DNA of 64,000 nucleotides from Macrostomum hystrix (Eukaryota > Platyhelminthes > Macrostomidae). Below are positions 31,731 to 42,190 of the stretch, one piece after another. How positions within the stretch are numbered: the first letter of the stretch is position 1; each line of letters starts with the position of its first letter. The stretch covers positions 23,179,501-23,243,500 of the forward strand of contig CATNEN010000001.1 in assembly GCA_950097015.1 (NCBI GenBank). Reading direction: 5' to 3'. Under the pieces are notes generated by a model. It saw nothing but the letters and a program-made list of their open reading frames with translations. It ran no database searches and was not told the DNA's origin. The position numbers and the translations under genes were made by a program.

Positions 31731-33110
31731 GGTGCGGTGACAGAGAAGAGGGTGAGGTGACAGAGAAGAGGGTGAGGTGACAGAGGAGAGAGTGAGGTGA
31801 CAGAGAGGAGAGAGTGAGGGCACAGAGGAGAAAGTGAGGGCACAGAGAGGAGAGTGAGGGCACAGAGAGGAGAGTGAGGGCACAGAGAGGAGAGTGAGGG
31901 CACAGAGAGGAGAGTGAGGGCACAGAGAGGAGAGTGAGAGCACAGAGAGGAGAGTGAGGGCACAGAGAGGAGAGTGAGGGCACAGAGAGGAGAGTGAGGG
32001 CACAGAGAGGAGAGTGAGGGCACAGAGAGGAAAGTGAGGGCACAGAGAGGAGAGTGAGAGCACAGAGAGGAGAGTGAGGGCACAGAGAGGAGAGTGAGGG
32101 CACAGAGAGGAGAGTGAGAGCACAGAGAGGAGAGTGAGGGCACAGAGAGGAGAGTGAGGGCACAGAGAGGAAAGTGAGGGCACAGAGAGGAAAGTGAGGG
32201 CACAGAGAGGAGAGTGAGGGCACAGAGAGGAGAGTGAGGGCACAGAGAGGAGAGTGAGGGCACAGAGAGGAGAGTGAGGGCACAGAGTGGAGAGTGAGGG
32301 CACAGAGTGGAGAGTGAGGGCACAGAGTGGAGAGTGAGGGCACAGAGGAGAGAGTGAGGGCACAGAGGAGAAAGTGAGGGCACAGAGAGGAGAGTGAGGG
32401 CACAGAGAGGAGAGTGAGGGCACAGAGAGGAGAGTGAGGGCACAGAGAGGAGAGTGAGGGCACAGAGAGGAGAGTGAGAGCACAGAGAGGAGAGTGAGGG
32501 CACAGAGAGGAGAGTGAGGGCACAGAGAGGAGAGTGAGGGCACAGAGAGGAGAGTGAGGGCACAGAGAGGAAAGTGAGGGCACAGAGAGGAGAGTGAGAG
32601 CACAGAGAGGAGAGTGAGGGCACAGAGAGGAGAGTGAGGGCACAGAGAGGAGAGTGAGAGCACAGAGAGGAGAGTGAGGGCACAGAGAGGAGAGTGAGGG
32701 CACAGAGAGGAAAGTGAGGGCACAGAGAGGAAAGTGAGGGCACAGAGAGGAGAGTGAGGGCACAGAGAGGAGAGTGAGGGCACAGAGAGGAGAGTGAGGG
32801 CACAGAGAGGAGAGTGAGGGCACAGAGTGGAGAGTGAGGGCACAGAGTGGAGAGTGAGGGCACAGAGTGGAGAGTGAGGGCACAGAGAGGAGAAAGTGAG
32901 GGCACAGAGAGGAGAGAGTGAGGTGACAGAGGAGAGAGTGAGGTGACAGAGAGGAGAGAGTGAGGGCACAGAGTGGAGAGTGAGGGCACAGAGAGGAGAA
33001 AGTGAGGGCACAGAGAGGAGAAAGTGAGGGCACAGAGAGGAGAAAGTGAGGGCACAGAGAGGAGAGAGTGAGGGCACAGAGAGGAGAGAGTGAGCCACAG
33101 AGAGGAGAAA
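31731..33110 (+). repeat. 20-bp minisatellite with a 540-bp higher-order repeat (B)
   Basis: About 69 units of gagagtgagggcacagagag. Unit variants (agagtgagag, aaagtgaggg, agagtggaga) recur in the same order with a 540-bp spacing, for example the three gtggag units at 32,281-32,340 and again at 32,821-32,880. So 27 units form a higher-order unit present twice. The array lacks stops on the minus strand, producing three long spurious frames. Confidence 0.95.
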
Positions 33111-33718
33111 GTATACTACTGACATAGTCAGAGTCGATAAAATTACTAAAAAGTAAGAAAACGGTCATAACTTTTTTCCTCAAAAGATATTGAGCTCGGA
33201 CCGCCTAGATTGAATTTCCCGTCCAAAAATAGTTTAGAAAACATAGTACCTAATAGTATGGAAGCAGTAGCTAGCAATCGGCTAGGTACTTGAAATGTTT
33301 TCGCATGTATTTCGTCAGATTTTCTAGGTGACTTTCCAGGTTAATAAGTTCAAGTAGAAATCATTTGAAATCATGAAACCACAATCGTCAGATAGTACAA
33401 TTATCGCTCTTAGTACAATACAACGGCAGCAAATCTATCGACGGAATTAACAACATCTGACGCTAAATCTACTGACCTACCAGACAACGTCAGTCTCATC
33501 TCTCTAGATGAAGCGGTTTTCAAATGGGGTCCACTCAAAGTCGATACCGCCCTGCCTGTCAAGGCTTGTCATTTTGACGGGGGTACCACTGACAAAAGTG
33601 ATTTCGGGATGCCCCTTAACTATGATGAATTTCGATGGGATTTGATTCCCCGTATTCTGGGATAGACGTAGAAGCGATCCCTGTCGAAATCCGGGGTCAA
33701 TAAGTAAGCCTGCGGCGT
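33111..33718 (+). other. unique sequence of segment B, no gene
   Basis: Not present in segment A. It contains a GC-richer stretch near 33,500-33,700 (tgaatttcgatgggatttga) without a usable coding frame. Confidence 0.5.
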
Positions 33719-34173
33719 CGCATCACACAGACTATACTTAATTACTATTGTAGCCAGATTTACAAACTTGAACTGGAGCTTGTGGGCACCTATTGCCGTT
33801 TAGGAAAATTCAAGAAACCAACAATTGGTGCCACGCTTGGCCTCAACTACATGATTTTCGCACTACAAAGACTATACTTAATTACTATTGTAGCCAGATT
33901 TACAAACTTGAACTGGAGCTTGTGGGCACCTATTGCCGTTTAGGAAAATTCAAGAAACCAACAATTGGTGCCACGCTTGGCCTCAACTACATGATTTTCG
34001 CACTACAAAGACTATACTTAATTACTATTGTAGCCAGATTTACAAACTTGAACTGGAGCTTGTGGGCACCTATTGCCGTTTAGGAAAATTCAAGAAACCA
34101 ACAATTGGTGCCACGCTTGGCCTCAACTACATGATTTTCGCACTACAAAGACTATACTTAATTACTATTGTAG
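33719..34173 (+). repeat. 140-bp satellite, left part (B)
   Basis: About 3.3 units interrupted by the Gypsy insertion at 34,173/34,174. They carry the B-type variants attttcgcactacaaagact and agccagatttacaaacttga. Confidence 0.95.
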
Positions 34174-34468
34174 TGTGGCGGTCAAGGGCAAGTGCACTCG
34201 GTGGCAGCCACTTGCAAGCCGTTCTGCCCGCCGATTTCTCACACCACCCCACGTCTGCACGCGGCCAACCCCGGGGGTTAGGGGTGGGCGCCACCCCTCC
34301 CCAGCGTGGCGTGTTTGGGCGGTGTGACCTTGACTTTTTTACCGCTTGTTTACGCGATGGCCGTATAAGACTGTTTGCGTGCGCCTCCTTCTGTTTACCC
34401 TTTTCCGCGTTTCACTTTGCTCTCCGCAAATATACGTTTCGCACGCAGTAGCTAGCTACCACGCTACA
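34174..34468 (+). repeat. 5' LTR, 295 bp
   Basis: Starts TGTGGCGGTCAAGG and ends CTACCACGCTACA (TG...CA ends). A TATA-like GTATAAGA at 34,363-34,370 would set the transcript start near 34,390-34,400. Confidence 0.95.
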
Positions 34469-34486
34469 TTGGTGAGCCCGACACCC
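34469..34486 (+). other. primer binding site
   Basis: TTGGTGAGCCCGACACCC directly follows the LTR, a common Ty3/Gypsy primer-site form. The cognate tRNA was not determined. Confidence 0.7.
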
Positions 34487-34501
34487 GCCATTCCGTTTTA
34501 A

Positions 34502-35206
34502 ATGGCGCTTCCTACTGAGTCATCCGTAGCACTCAAGCTGCCCACGTTTTGGGCTGCACAGCCACGCGCGTGGTTTATTCAGGCGGAGGCCCAGTTCCAG
34601 CTGCGGGGCATCAGCCAGGACGACACCAAGTACCACCACTTGGTCGCCTCGCTTGACCAGCGGACCGCTGAACGCCTGCTGGATGTCCTGGAGAGCCCTC
34701 CGGACACCAACAAATACGGCAGGTTGAAGGAGCGCCTGCTCGGCTCTTTCAGCCTCACCCGGCAGCAGCGAGCCAGCCGCCTGCTCAGCATGTCCAGCCT
34801 CGGAGATCGCCGTCCGTCCGAGCTGATGGACGAAATGCTGGCCCTGCTGGGCGACCATCGGCCTTGCCTGCTCTTTGAAGAGCTTTTCCGCCAGCAGCTA
34901 CCCGCGGACATCCGGATGGCGCTCGCTTCTGCAGATTTCGAGGATCCCCGGGCGGTCGCGCAGCTCGCCGACCAGCTCTGGGCCAGCCGACCGCAACCAA
35001 TGGCCGCCTCTGCGCACCTGGAGGACCTGCCCGAGGTTTGCGCCGCGCGACAGGCTGCTCGGCCTCGCGCCAAGTCGCCCCGGCCGGGACACCGCGGCAG
35101 CCGCACTCCGGAGGTGTGCTATTTCCACCGCAAGTTCGGCGCGAAGGCCAGGCAATGCGAGCAGCCCTGCAGCTTCTCGGGAAACGGGCTGGCCGGCCGT
35201 CAGTGA
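34502..35206 (+). CDS. gag: Gypsy gag, 234 aa
   Basis: A 234-residue gag beginning at the first ATG after the primer site. The start region [21 protein letters not shown] is typical of gag in this group. The capsid-like core follows ([54 protein letters not shown]). Near the C-terminus is a zinc-knuckle relic, [18 protein letters not shown], in which the Cys/His spacing is of the CxxH...C form that many members of this group show. Stop at 35,204-35,206, about 20 bases after the slippery site. Pol follows in the -1 frame. Confidence 0.9.
   Translation: MALPTESSVALKLPTFWAAQPRAWFIQAEAQFQLRGISQDDTKYHHLVASLDQRTAERLLDVLESPPDTNKYGRLKERLLGSFSLTRQQRASRLLSMSSLGDRRPSELMDEMLALLGDHRPCLLFEELFRQQLPADIRMALASADFEDPRAVAQLADQLWASRPQPMAASAHLEDLPEVCAARQAARPRAKSPRPGHRGSRTPEVCYFHRKFGAKARQCEQPCSFSGNGLAGRQ
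35179..35185 (+). promoter_or_regulatory. -1 frameshift slippery site G GGA AAC
   Basis: Gag codons read TCG GGA AAC, giving G GGA AAC aligned as X XXY YYZ. Pol is in the -1 frame and open here. Downstream GC-rich halves (ggccggccg near 35,191-35,199 and cggcggccggc near 35,213-35,223) could form a stimulatory stem. Confidence 0.85.
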
Positions 35207-38199
35207 ACATCGCGGCGGCCGGCAACCTGCTGCTCATCCCCGACGTCCAGTCCGGCCGGCGTTTCCTGGTGGACACGGGCGCCGAGGTCAGCATCTTCCC
35301 AGCCTCCGCGGACGATGCCCGCGCCCGCTCGCCGGGCCCGCCCCTGTTCGCCGCCAACGGAAGCCGAATTCGCACATTCGGCAGTCGCAGCCTCACCCTA
35401 GACATCGGCCTGAAGACCTGCACTTGGTCGTTCGTGCTGGCCGAGGTCTCCAGGCCGCTGATCGGCGCCGACTTCCTGCGCCACCACGGCCTGCTAGTGG
35501 ACCTGCCGAACCGCCGTCTCCTGGACGCCAGCTCCCTGGCCAGCGTGCACCTGCTGCCCGGTTCCGGTTCTGCACCGCAGCTCGCCGCCGCCGTGGCCAA
35601 GGACCCGTACAGCCGACTGCTGGCGGAGTTCCCCAGCATCACGGAGCCCAGTTTCATCAGGGCCACGCCGCGGCACGGCGTCGAACACTGCATCCCGACG
35701 ACGGGCCCTCCGGTACATGCCAGGGCGCGCCGCCTGCCACCCGACAAGCTGGCTGCAGCCAAGGAGGAGTTTCGCAACCTGGAGCAGCTCGGAATCGTGC
35801 GGCGGTCCAGCAGCCCGTGGTCGTCGCCGCTGCACATGGTGCCTAAGGCTTCCGGCGGTTTCCGGCCCTGCGGCGATTTCAGGCGTCTCAACGACGCCAC
35901 GGTGCCAGACCGCTACCCTGTGCCGCATATCCAAGACTTTTCGGCGCGGCTGACCGGCTGCACCGTGTTCTCTAAGATTGACCTGGTGCGCGGCTACCAC
36001 CAGATCCCAGTCGCCGAGGCCGACATCCCGAAGACCGCCGTAATAACGCCCTTCGGGCTGTTCGAGTTCCTCCGCATGCCATTTGGCCTGAAAAACGCGG
36101 CACAGGCCTTCCAGCGCTTAGTGGACTCGATTTGCCAGGACCTGCCAGCAGTTTTCGCCTACATCGACGATTTCCTGGTGGCCAGCAACAGCCTTGAGCA
36201 GCACGAGGAGCACCTGCGGCAGCTGTTCCAGCGCCTCGCTGACAACGGCCTGTTGCTGAACCCGGCCAAGTGCCAGTTCGGCCGCAGCCAGATCGACTTC
36301 CTGGGCCACAGGATCAGCGCCGCGGGTGCCGTGCCGCTGCCGGACAAAGTCGACGTCATCGCCCGATTCGCGCCGCCCACGACGGTGAAGGGCCTCCAGG
36401 AGTTCGCCGGCATGGTGAACTTCTATCACCGCTTTGTGCCCCGCGCTGCCCAGCTGCTGCGCCCGATCTACCAGGCCATGTCCGGCAAGGGGAAGCTGGT
36501 GCAGTGGACGCCAGAGCTGACCGAGGCTTTCGACAATACCAAGCGAGCGCTCGCTAACGCAGCCATGCTGGCGCACCCCAGGCCCGAGGCGCCGATGGCC
36601 CTCACAGTCGACGCTTCCGACACGGCCGTCGGCGCCGTCCTCGAACAGCACGTCGGCCTCGCCTGGCAGCCACTTGCCTTCTTCAGCCGCCAGCTGAGGC
36701 CAGCGGAGCAGAAGTACAGCGCTTTCGACCGCGAGCTTCTGGCGCTGTACCTAGCGGTCCGCCACTTTCGTTTCTTCCTGGAGGGGCGCCCATTCACCGC
36801 CTACACGGACCACAAACCGCTGGCCGCCGCCATGGCCAAGCTGTCCGACCCGTGGTCCGCCCGACAGCAACGCCACCTGGCGTACGTTAGCGAGTTCACC
36901 ACGGACGTCCAGCACATCGCCGGCAAGGACAACCCGGTGGCCGACGCGCTGTCCCGCTGCACCGTGGCCAGTGTGCTACCTGGCGTCGACTATGCCGCCA
37001 TGGCGCGGGTCCAGCAGGCCCCCACCGAGCCACACTCCGGGCTTCGGTTGGAGCGAGTGAGCCTCCGCGCAGGCCTGGAGTTGCTCTGCGACGTCTCCAC
37101 CGGTCGGCCCCGCCCGCTGGTGCCGCCTGATTTCCGACGGCCGGTGTTCGACGCCATCCACGGCCTCGCGCACCCCTCCATCCGCAGCTCCCGCCGCCTC
37201 GTCGCCGACCGTTTCGTCTGGCCCGGCCTCAACCGGGACGTCGGCCTTTGGGCTCGCAGCTGCGTCGCCTGCCAGACGGCTAAAGTCCAGCGGCACGTGG
37301 TCAGCGAGCCGGACAGCATCCCGGTGCCTCGCGATCGTTTCGCACACGTGCACATCGACCTGGTCGGCCCGCTGCCGCCGTCGCAAGGTTTCACGCACCT
37401 GCTGACCGTGGTCGACCGTTTCACGCGCTGGCCGGAAGCAATCCCGCTGGCCGACACCTCCGCGGCCACCTGCGCCGGCGCCTTCATCACGCACTGGGTC
37501 GCCCGTTTCGGCGTGCCTGGCGACCTCACCTCCGACCGCGGCCCGCAATTCACCTCGGAGCTGTGGGCGAACGTCTCCCGCCTGCTGGGCATGCAGCTGC
37601 ACCAGACGACGGCTTTTCATCCACAGGCCAACGGGCTGGTCGAGCGTTTTCATCGACATCTCAAGGCCTCCTTGATGGCGCGGCTGACAGGGCCGTCCTG
37701 GACTACCGAGTTGCCCTGGGTGCTGCTGGGCATCCGCACGGCGCCCAAGGAGGATTTCGGCGTTTCTTCGGCCGAAATGGTGTACGGCGTCCCACTGGCG
37801 GTGCCGGGCGAGTGCCTGCAGGCCGGCCCACCCACCGGCCCAGCCGAACCACGACGGTTTTCTGACCCACCTGCGCCAGGCCGTGCAGGCTTTCCGGCCG
37901 CCACCGACCTCCCAACACGGTCGCCGTGCCACCGCCTGGCCGACTGCCCTGGACGCCTGCACGCACGTTTTCGTCCGCCGCGACGGGCACCGGCCGGCAC
38001 TGCAGCCGCCTTACCTCGGCCCCTTCAAGGTGCTGAAGCGCGGCGCCAAGGCGTTCCTCCTCGACCTCGTCACCCGGCAGGACCACGTGTCGGTGGACCG
38101 GCTCAAGCCGGCAACGCTCGACCCAACCAGCCCGGCTCCGACGCCGCAACTTCGCCCGCGCGGCCGGCCGCCGCGGGACCCAACGACACGCCCGCCTAG
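35179..38199 (+). CDS. pol: Gypsy pol polyprotein (protease-RT-RNase H-integrase)
   Basis: Frame open from before the slippery site to 38,199. Domains in order: retropepsin ([18 protein letters not shown] at 35,272-35,280); reverse transcriptase ([20 protein letters not shown], then catalytic YIDD at 36,160-36,171); RNase H ([16 protein letters not shown] at about 36,600, then [11 protein letters not shown]); integrase with an HHCC zinc domain (Cys pair CVAC near 37,265) and the DDE core ([12 protein letters not shown], then [12 protein letters not shown], then [14 protein letters not shown]). The protein copies and inserts the element. After about 37,850 this frame loses similarity. The expected GPF/Y-type integrase tail ([10 protein letters not shown], then VSVDRLKPA) instead appears in the +1 frame, at 37,850-38,434. 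A one-base indel or a sequencing error is therefore likely. Confidence 0.93.
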   Translation, partial: GKRAGRPSVNIAAAGNLLLIPDVQSGRRFLVDTGAEVSIFPASADDARARSPGPPLFAANGSRIRTFGSRSLTLDIGLKTCTWSFVLAEVSRPLIGADFLRHHGLLVDLPNRRLLDASSLASVHLLPGSGSAPQLAAAVAKDPYSRLLAEFPSITEPSFIRATPRHGVEHCIPTTGPPVHARARRLPPDKLAAAKEEFRNLEQLGIVRRSSSPWSSPLHMVPKASGGFRPCGDFRRLNDATVPDRYPVPHIQDFSARLTGCTVFSKIDLVRGYHQIPVAEADIPKTAVITPFGLFEFLRMPFGLKNAAQAFQRLVDSICQDLPAVFAYIDDFLVASNSLEQHEEHLRQLFQRLADNGLLLNPAKCQFGRSQIDFLGHRISAAGAVPLPDKVDVIARFAPPTTVKGLQEFAGMVNFYHRFVPRAAQLLRPIYQAMSGKGKLVQWTPELTEAFDNTKRALANAAMLAHPRPEAPMALTVDASDTAVGAVLEQHVGLAWQPLAFFSRQLRPAEQKYSAFDRELLALYLAVRHFRFFLEGRPFTAYTDHKPLAAAMAKLSDPWSARQQRHLAYVSEFTTDVQHIAGKDNPVADALSRCTVASVLPGVDYAAMARVQQAPTEPHSGLRLERVSLRAGLELLCDVSTGRPRPLVPPDFRRPVFDAIHGLAHPSIRSSRRLVADRFVWPGLNRDVGLWARSCVACQTAKVQRHVVSEPDSIPVPRDRFAHVHIDLVGPLPPSQGFTHLLTVVDRFTRWPEAIPLADTSAATCAGAFITHWVARFGVPGDLTSDRGPQFTSELWANVSRLLGMQLHQTTAFHPQANGLVERFHRHLKASLMARLTGPSWTTELPWVLLGIRTAPKEDFGVSSAEMVYGVPLAVPGECLQAGPPTGPAEPRRFSDPPAPGRAGFPAATDLPTRSPCHRLADCPGRLHARFRPPRRAPAGTAAALPRPLQGAEARRQGVPPRPRHPAGPRVGGPAQAGNARPNQPGSDAATSPARPAAAGPNDTPA

Positions 38200-38434
38200 C
38201 GTTCCCGGCACCAAAGCAGAGCCGGCCGCCACTCCACCGGTCACCCCTCCGCCGGTTCCTCTGCGTCGGCGCCAGCCGCAGCGCCGGTGCCGGCGGGTAC
38301 CGAAGGCCACCGCTGGGGGGGAGCCCTGTGGCGGTCAAGGGCAAGTGCACTCGGTGGCAGCCACTTGCAAGCCGTTCTGCCCGCCGATTTCTCACACCAC
38401 CCCACGTCTGCACGCGGCCAACCCCGGGGGTTAG
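37850..38434 (+). pseudogene. integrase C-terminal tail, displaced into another frame
   Basis: This frame carries the usual end of Gypsy integrase: a short helix ([12 protein letters not shown]), THVFVRRD, the GPF/Y motif [10 protein letters not shown] and VSVDRLKPA, followed by a Pro/Arg-rich tail. The frame runs through the polypurine tract and about 108 bases into the 3' LTR before stopping. It shows where pol continues once the frame change at about 37,850 is taken into account. Confidence 0.8.
38312..38326 (+). other. polypurine tract
   Basis: A purine-rich run, gctgggggggagccc-like, immediately precedes the 3' LTR start at 38,327. This is the expected plus-strand primer position. Confidence 0.75.
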
Positions 38435-38621
38435 GGGTGGGCGCCACCCCTCCCCAGCGTGGCGTGTTTGGGCGGTGTGACCTTGACTTTTTTACCGCTT
38501 GTTTACGCGATGGCCGTATAAGACTGTTTGCGTGCGCCTCCTTCTGTTTACCCTTTTCCGCGTTTCACTTTGCTCTCCGCAAATATACGTTTCGCACGCA
38601 GTAGCTAGCTACCACGCTACA
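38327..38621 (+). repeat. 3' LTR, 295 bp
   Basis: No difference from the 5' LTR found on direct reading. Confidence 0.95.
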
Positions 38622-39425
38622 GTAGCCAGATTTACAAACTTGAACTGGAGCTTGTGGGCACCTATTGCCGTTTAGGAAAATTCAAGAAACCAACAATTGG
38701 TGCCACGCTTGGCCTCAACTACATGATTTTCGCACTACAAAGACTATACTTAATTACTATTGTAGCCAGATTTACAAACTTGATCTGGAGCTTGTGGGCA
38801 CCTATTGCCGTTTAGGAAAATTCAAGAAACCAACAATTGGTGCCACGCTTGGCCTCAACTACATGATTTTCGCACTACAAAGACTATACTTAATTACTAT
38901 TGTAGCCAGATTTACAAACTTGAACTGGAGCTTGTGGGCACCTATTGCCGTTTAGGAAAATTCAAGAAACCAACAATTGGTGCCACGCTTGGCCTCAACT
39001 ACATGATTTTCGCACTACAAAGACTATACTTAATTACTATTGTAGCCAGATTTATAAACTTGAACTGGAGCTTGTGGGCACCTATTGCCGTTTAGGAAAA
39101 TTCAAGAAACCAACAATTGGTGCCACGCTTGGCCTCAACTACATGATTTTCGCACTACAAAGACTATACTTAATTACTATTGTAGCCAGATTTACAAACT
39201 TGAACTGGAGCTTGTGGGCACCTATTGCCGTTTAGGAAAATTCAAGAAACCAACAATTGGTGCCACGCTTGGCCTCAACTACATGATTTTCGCACTACAA
39301 AGACTATACTTAATTACTATTGTAGCCAGATTTACAAACTTGAACTGGAGCTTGTGGGCACCTATTGCCGTTTAGGAAAATTCAAGAAACCAACAATTGG
39401 TGCCACGCTTGGCCTTAACTGCATG
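38622..39425 (+). repeat. 140-bp satellite, right part (B)
   Basis: About 5.7 further units, continuing the unit broken by the Gypsy insertion. The 96-residue open frames repeated every 140 bp are satellite read-through. Confidence 0.95.
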
Positions 39426-40284
39426 CGTTTCGCAGCCAGTTTCCCAGTTTCCCTGCAGTTTCTCCAGTTTCCATGGAGAGACCTGGCGTATATTGTTGTT
39501 GTTGTTGTTGTTGTTTCGCAGCACACAGACTACTTAATTAGTACTATTGTAGCCAGAGTTTTAAACTTGAACTGGAGCTTGTGGGCACCTATTGCCGTTT
39601 GCATGCACTTGTCACCACTGTCTGCTGTTGTTTGAGTCTCATGCTGTGTTTGCGTGCGACTGGGTTGGGCCGTCTGTCTGGGATCTGTCTGGAAATTAGA
39701 CTGCATGAACGCATATATAAGGAGCCGCGATATCAGACTGGTTCTTTACTGTGTGTTTCAATTCTGGCCTTACTTCTGCCTTTGAGTTATTACAACTTAC
39801 TTAAGAAGCCGTTTACAAATTATCAGTAAGATATTTACATGTAGCTTGTGGATGCACAGCACGATTTTGTGAATGTCACACGATATGACATCCCTCAGAG
39901 AAACGGAAATTAAAGGGAAGCATTCTTCATGAACTTATACTCATCTATGAGCAAAATGAGGTGTGCAACGAAGCCAATAATGAGGTAAGTCAGAGTTTAA
40001 CAAACACTAGCCCATATCAAAATAATAAATATATATGTGTGTGTATCTGGCTTAACCTAAAGTCAGTACAACTACTGTACCGTACTTTATATGTTTGTCA
40101 GTAGATGAATCCGAGATAATCCGAGAATCCATCAATAAATTATTTTTATGAGGCCTATAAACCTATATCAAGAGCAATGTTTCAAAATACGGATATATGA
40201 CTTGGTATTTATTTTTTAAGTTCGTAATCAGCACCAACAGCTTGGAACTTGAAAGTTCATTCAGTCCATTGTGCTAAGCTGTTT
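39426..40284 (+). other. unique part of segment B, no gene
   Basis: Includes a (tgt)n run at about 39,493-39,514, a last partial satellite unit at 39,520-39,600 and sequence shared with 16,440-17,010. No gene. Confidence 0.55.
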
Positions 40285-40707
40285 TCAAAAAGAAATGACG
40301 AAGCAAAACCAGCCTAGACAGTGTCTCGTCAGAAAGGATCGTGAACGAACTTTGGTCAGAAAAGTTCCACTGACCGAAAAGGCGCGCTCAGCTTCAACAC
40401 TTGTCGGAGGGATGAGCATCACAGCTTCACGCTGCTGTGCAATGCGAAGAATCTCTCGACCAATGCGACTCTCCAGTGACATGCAGTGTGTTTTAGGCTT
40501 AGAGCTCTTCTCTAGGAATGACTTCACTTGATCAGCCAGACCGCTTTCATCTGCCACATCATCATTGTCGTCACCATAATGGGCATTTGTGGCTGAACTC
40601 AAATCAATGGAAGCTGAACTGGTGTCTTTATCAGTAGCAACTTGGGCAGCATCTTCAGTTGCATATAGGTTTAACTTACTAGCCAGTGTGATCAGTGAAT
40701 ACTTCAC
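40285..40707 (-). pseudogene. hAT transposase C-terminal (dimerisation) fragment
   Basis: The minus-strand frame of about 140 residues ends with the hAT family dimerisation signature: IPPTSVEAERAFSVSGTFLT then KVRSRSFL (canonical pattern P-x-S-x-x-x-E-R-x-F-S-x-x-G-x-x-x-x-x-x-R-S-x-L). Upstream is a Ser/Asp-rich linker (DDNDDVADESGLADQVKSFL). Only the C-terminal part exists: the catalytic DDE core and the BED finger are absent, so it is a truncated remnant. It is specific to segment B; A has unrelated sequence at 17,020-17,250. Confidence 0.85.
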
Positions 40708-40759
40708 AGCATTTAACTCACTTTGTGAGTCAGTGATTCCATACCGAGATAAAAATCAG

Positions 40760-41536
40760 GCGAATCGCGATTCGAGACTAGAAGCAATCTGAATTAAACA
40801 AAGCATCTCAAAATTTTCTCATTTACACGTTGCATGAGCAGTTGCTTAACTTTATACTCGCAATCAGGCATGAGTCGCTTTCTGTTATTTTTGTAATTAA
40901 AAAACACAAAAACAATAAAAAGCACAGCTAAGCAAGAGTGAGAAGATAAGCAAAAAAGGCGTTCGACAGGGTGACGGAAAAAAATCTCGTTTATAAGGTG
41001 AGCGGCATGTTGAATCAAAGGCTCATAGGCTCATAGATTCGTAGCAGAAGCCGTAGCAGGAATCGTTGCCAGAATCGCAGCACAGCAGTACAAGATTGAG
41101 CACAGAGAAGCAATAATGAGCACATAAGCAATAATGAGCACAGATAAGCAATAATGAGCACAGATTAAGCAGGAGCACATACAAAAGCGGGCGCAACAGG
41201 AGAAAGATTCAGTCTTTAAAATTTCATCAACTTTTGGCCGGACAAACCGTTACTGTTGATTGCGACTGATTACATTTGATTACTGTGCATGGGTCTGTGC
41301 AAAGTCTGCAAAATACCTTATTTCTGTAAATGTATTAATTTTGGACTGCTCCTGCACAGCCCTCTGTTATGTATATTTGTATTATTGCATCCCATGCTTG
41401 GCTTGGATCAGTGATGCATCCTACATGTGGAAGTCAGTCACGAATTTCCCCTCTCAATCGGCAAGTAATCGGCGAGACAGCTTGCCACCTGTCTCACTGA
41501 GGTCAGTCCAGGGTTTGCACTTTCTCAACACGCAAG
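40760..41536 (+). other. unique part of segment B shared with A, no gene
   Basis: Matches 17,250-18,039, including short agcacagataagcaataatg repeats at about 41,095-41,165. Confidence 0.55.
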
Positions 41537-41905
41537 TCAGGCGTCGGTGAGGCAGGTCTGCGGATCCAATATCGGCAGCACGGGTGTCACCTGGCCTTGC
41601 TTCCGTCTGCCGGTGGCGCCACCGCCGCTTCCGCCGCGACGCCGCCTCCGCCACCGAAGCCGCCAACCCAGGCAGCAGACGTCCAGGCCCATTCGCTTGA
41701 CCTCCGGTTTCGAGCGCAGCTCCGTGATCAGGTTGGTCTGCAGCAGCTCCTGTAGCAGGTCCTGGCGGGACAAGCCTGGAGCTGATGGATTGTCCAAGTT
41801 GACAACCAAGTTTGAGAGCCCGTTGATGCGTCTGATGAAGACTATACGTGTCGGTAGGCCTGTTTGAGTAGTGCAGGTGAGTACGGGCTTGATGTCTAAC
41901 AGGTA
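41537..41905 (-). pseudogene. unrecognised conserved protein fragment (B copy)
   Basis: Same fragment as at 18,040 with changes such as Met-Ala to Ile-Val, His to Arg, Ser to Arg and Glu to Lys in the helical part. The frame remains open with a stop at the same place. Family unknown. Confidence 0.35.
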
Positions 41906-41924
41906 CCATACCAAGCAGAACAGG

Positions 41925-42190
41925 TGAACACTGTGTCTAACAGAACAGGTGATCACAGGCTCTGTCTAACAGGTGACGCTCTCTGTCTAACAGTTGACGC
42001 TGTCGGCCTAACAAATGACGCTCTTTGTCTAACAGGTGACGCTCTTTGTCTACCAGGTGACGCTCTCTGTCTAACAATTGACGCTGTCGGCCTAACAAAT
42101 GACGCTCTTGGTCTAACAGGTATTTCTAACAGAAATGAATTCCAGAATGACAGATTTAGAATGACAAATGAATTCCAGAATGACTAGTGA
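41925..42190 (+). repeat. short tandem repeats, 20-24 bp units (B)
   Basis: More units than the A copy: alternating gtgacgctctctgtctaaca and ttgacgctgtcggcctaaca types. Confidence 0.85.

Larger units (their letters stand above)
34174..38621 (+). mobile_element. complete young Ty3/Gypsy LTR retrotransposon
   Basis: 4,448 bp: LTR, primer site, gag, -1 site, pol, polypurine tract, LTR. Flanked by a GTAG target duplication (34,170-34,173 and 38,622-38,625) inside a 140-bp satellite unit, whose uninterrupted form reads attgtagccaga in neighbours. The two LTRs read identical, so the insertion is recent. One frame change near the integrase C-terminus (about 37,850) is the only lesion noticed. Confidence 0.97.

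Noticed and set aside
31694-33183. Three overlapping minus-strand frames of 450-490 residues made of SLCPHSPLCALT-type repeats
   Set aside because: They are read-through of a stop-free 20-bp minisatellite in all three frames; no unique protein sequence, no start context.
34520-38447. Long minus-strand frames (up to 371 residues) opposite the young Gypsy element
   Set aside because: GC-rich antisense of gag-pol; Arg/Ala/Gly-rich with no domains.
33793-39635. Serial plus-strand frames of about 96 residues starting MPFRKIQETNNW
   Set aside because: Each is the same 140-bp satellite read across two units; the homologous units in segment A do not keep the frame open.
40271-40531. Plus-strand ORF opposite the hAT fragment
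   Set aside because: The minus strand carries the hAT dimerisation motif; the plus frame is its shadow.
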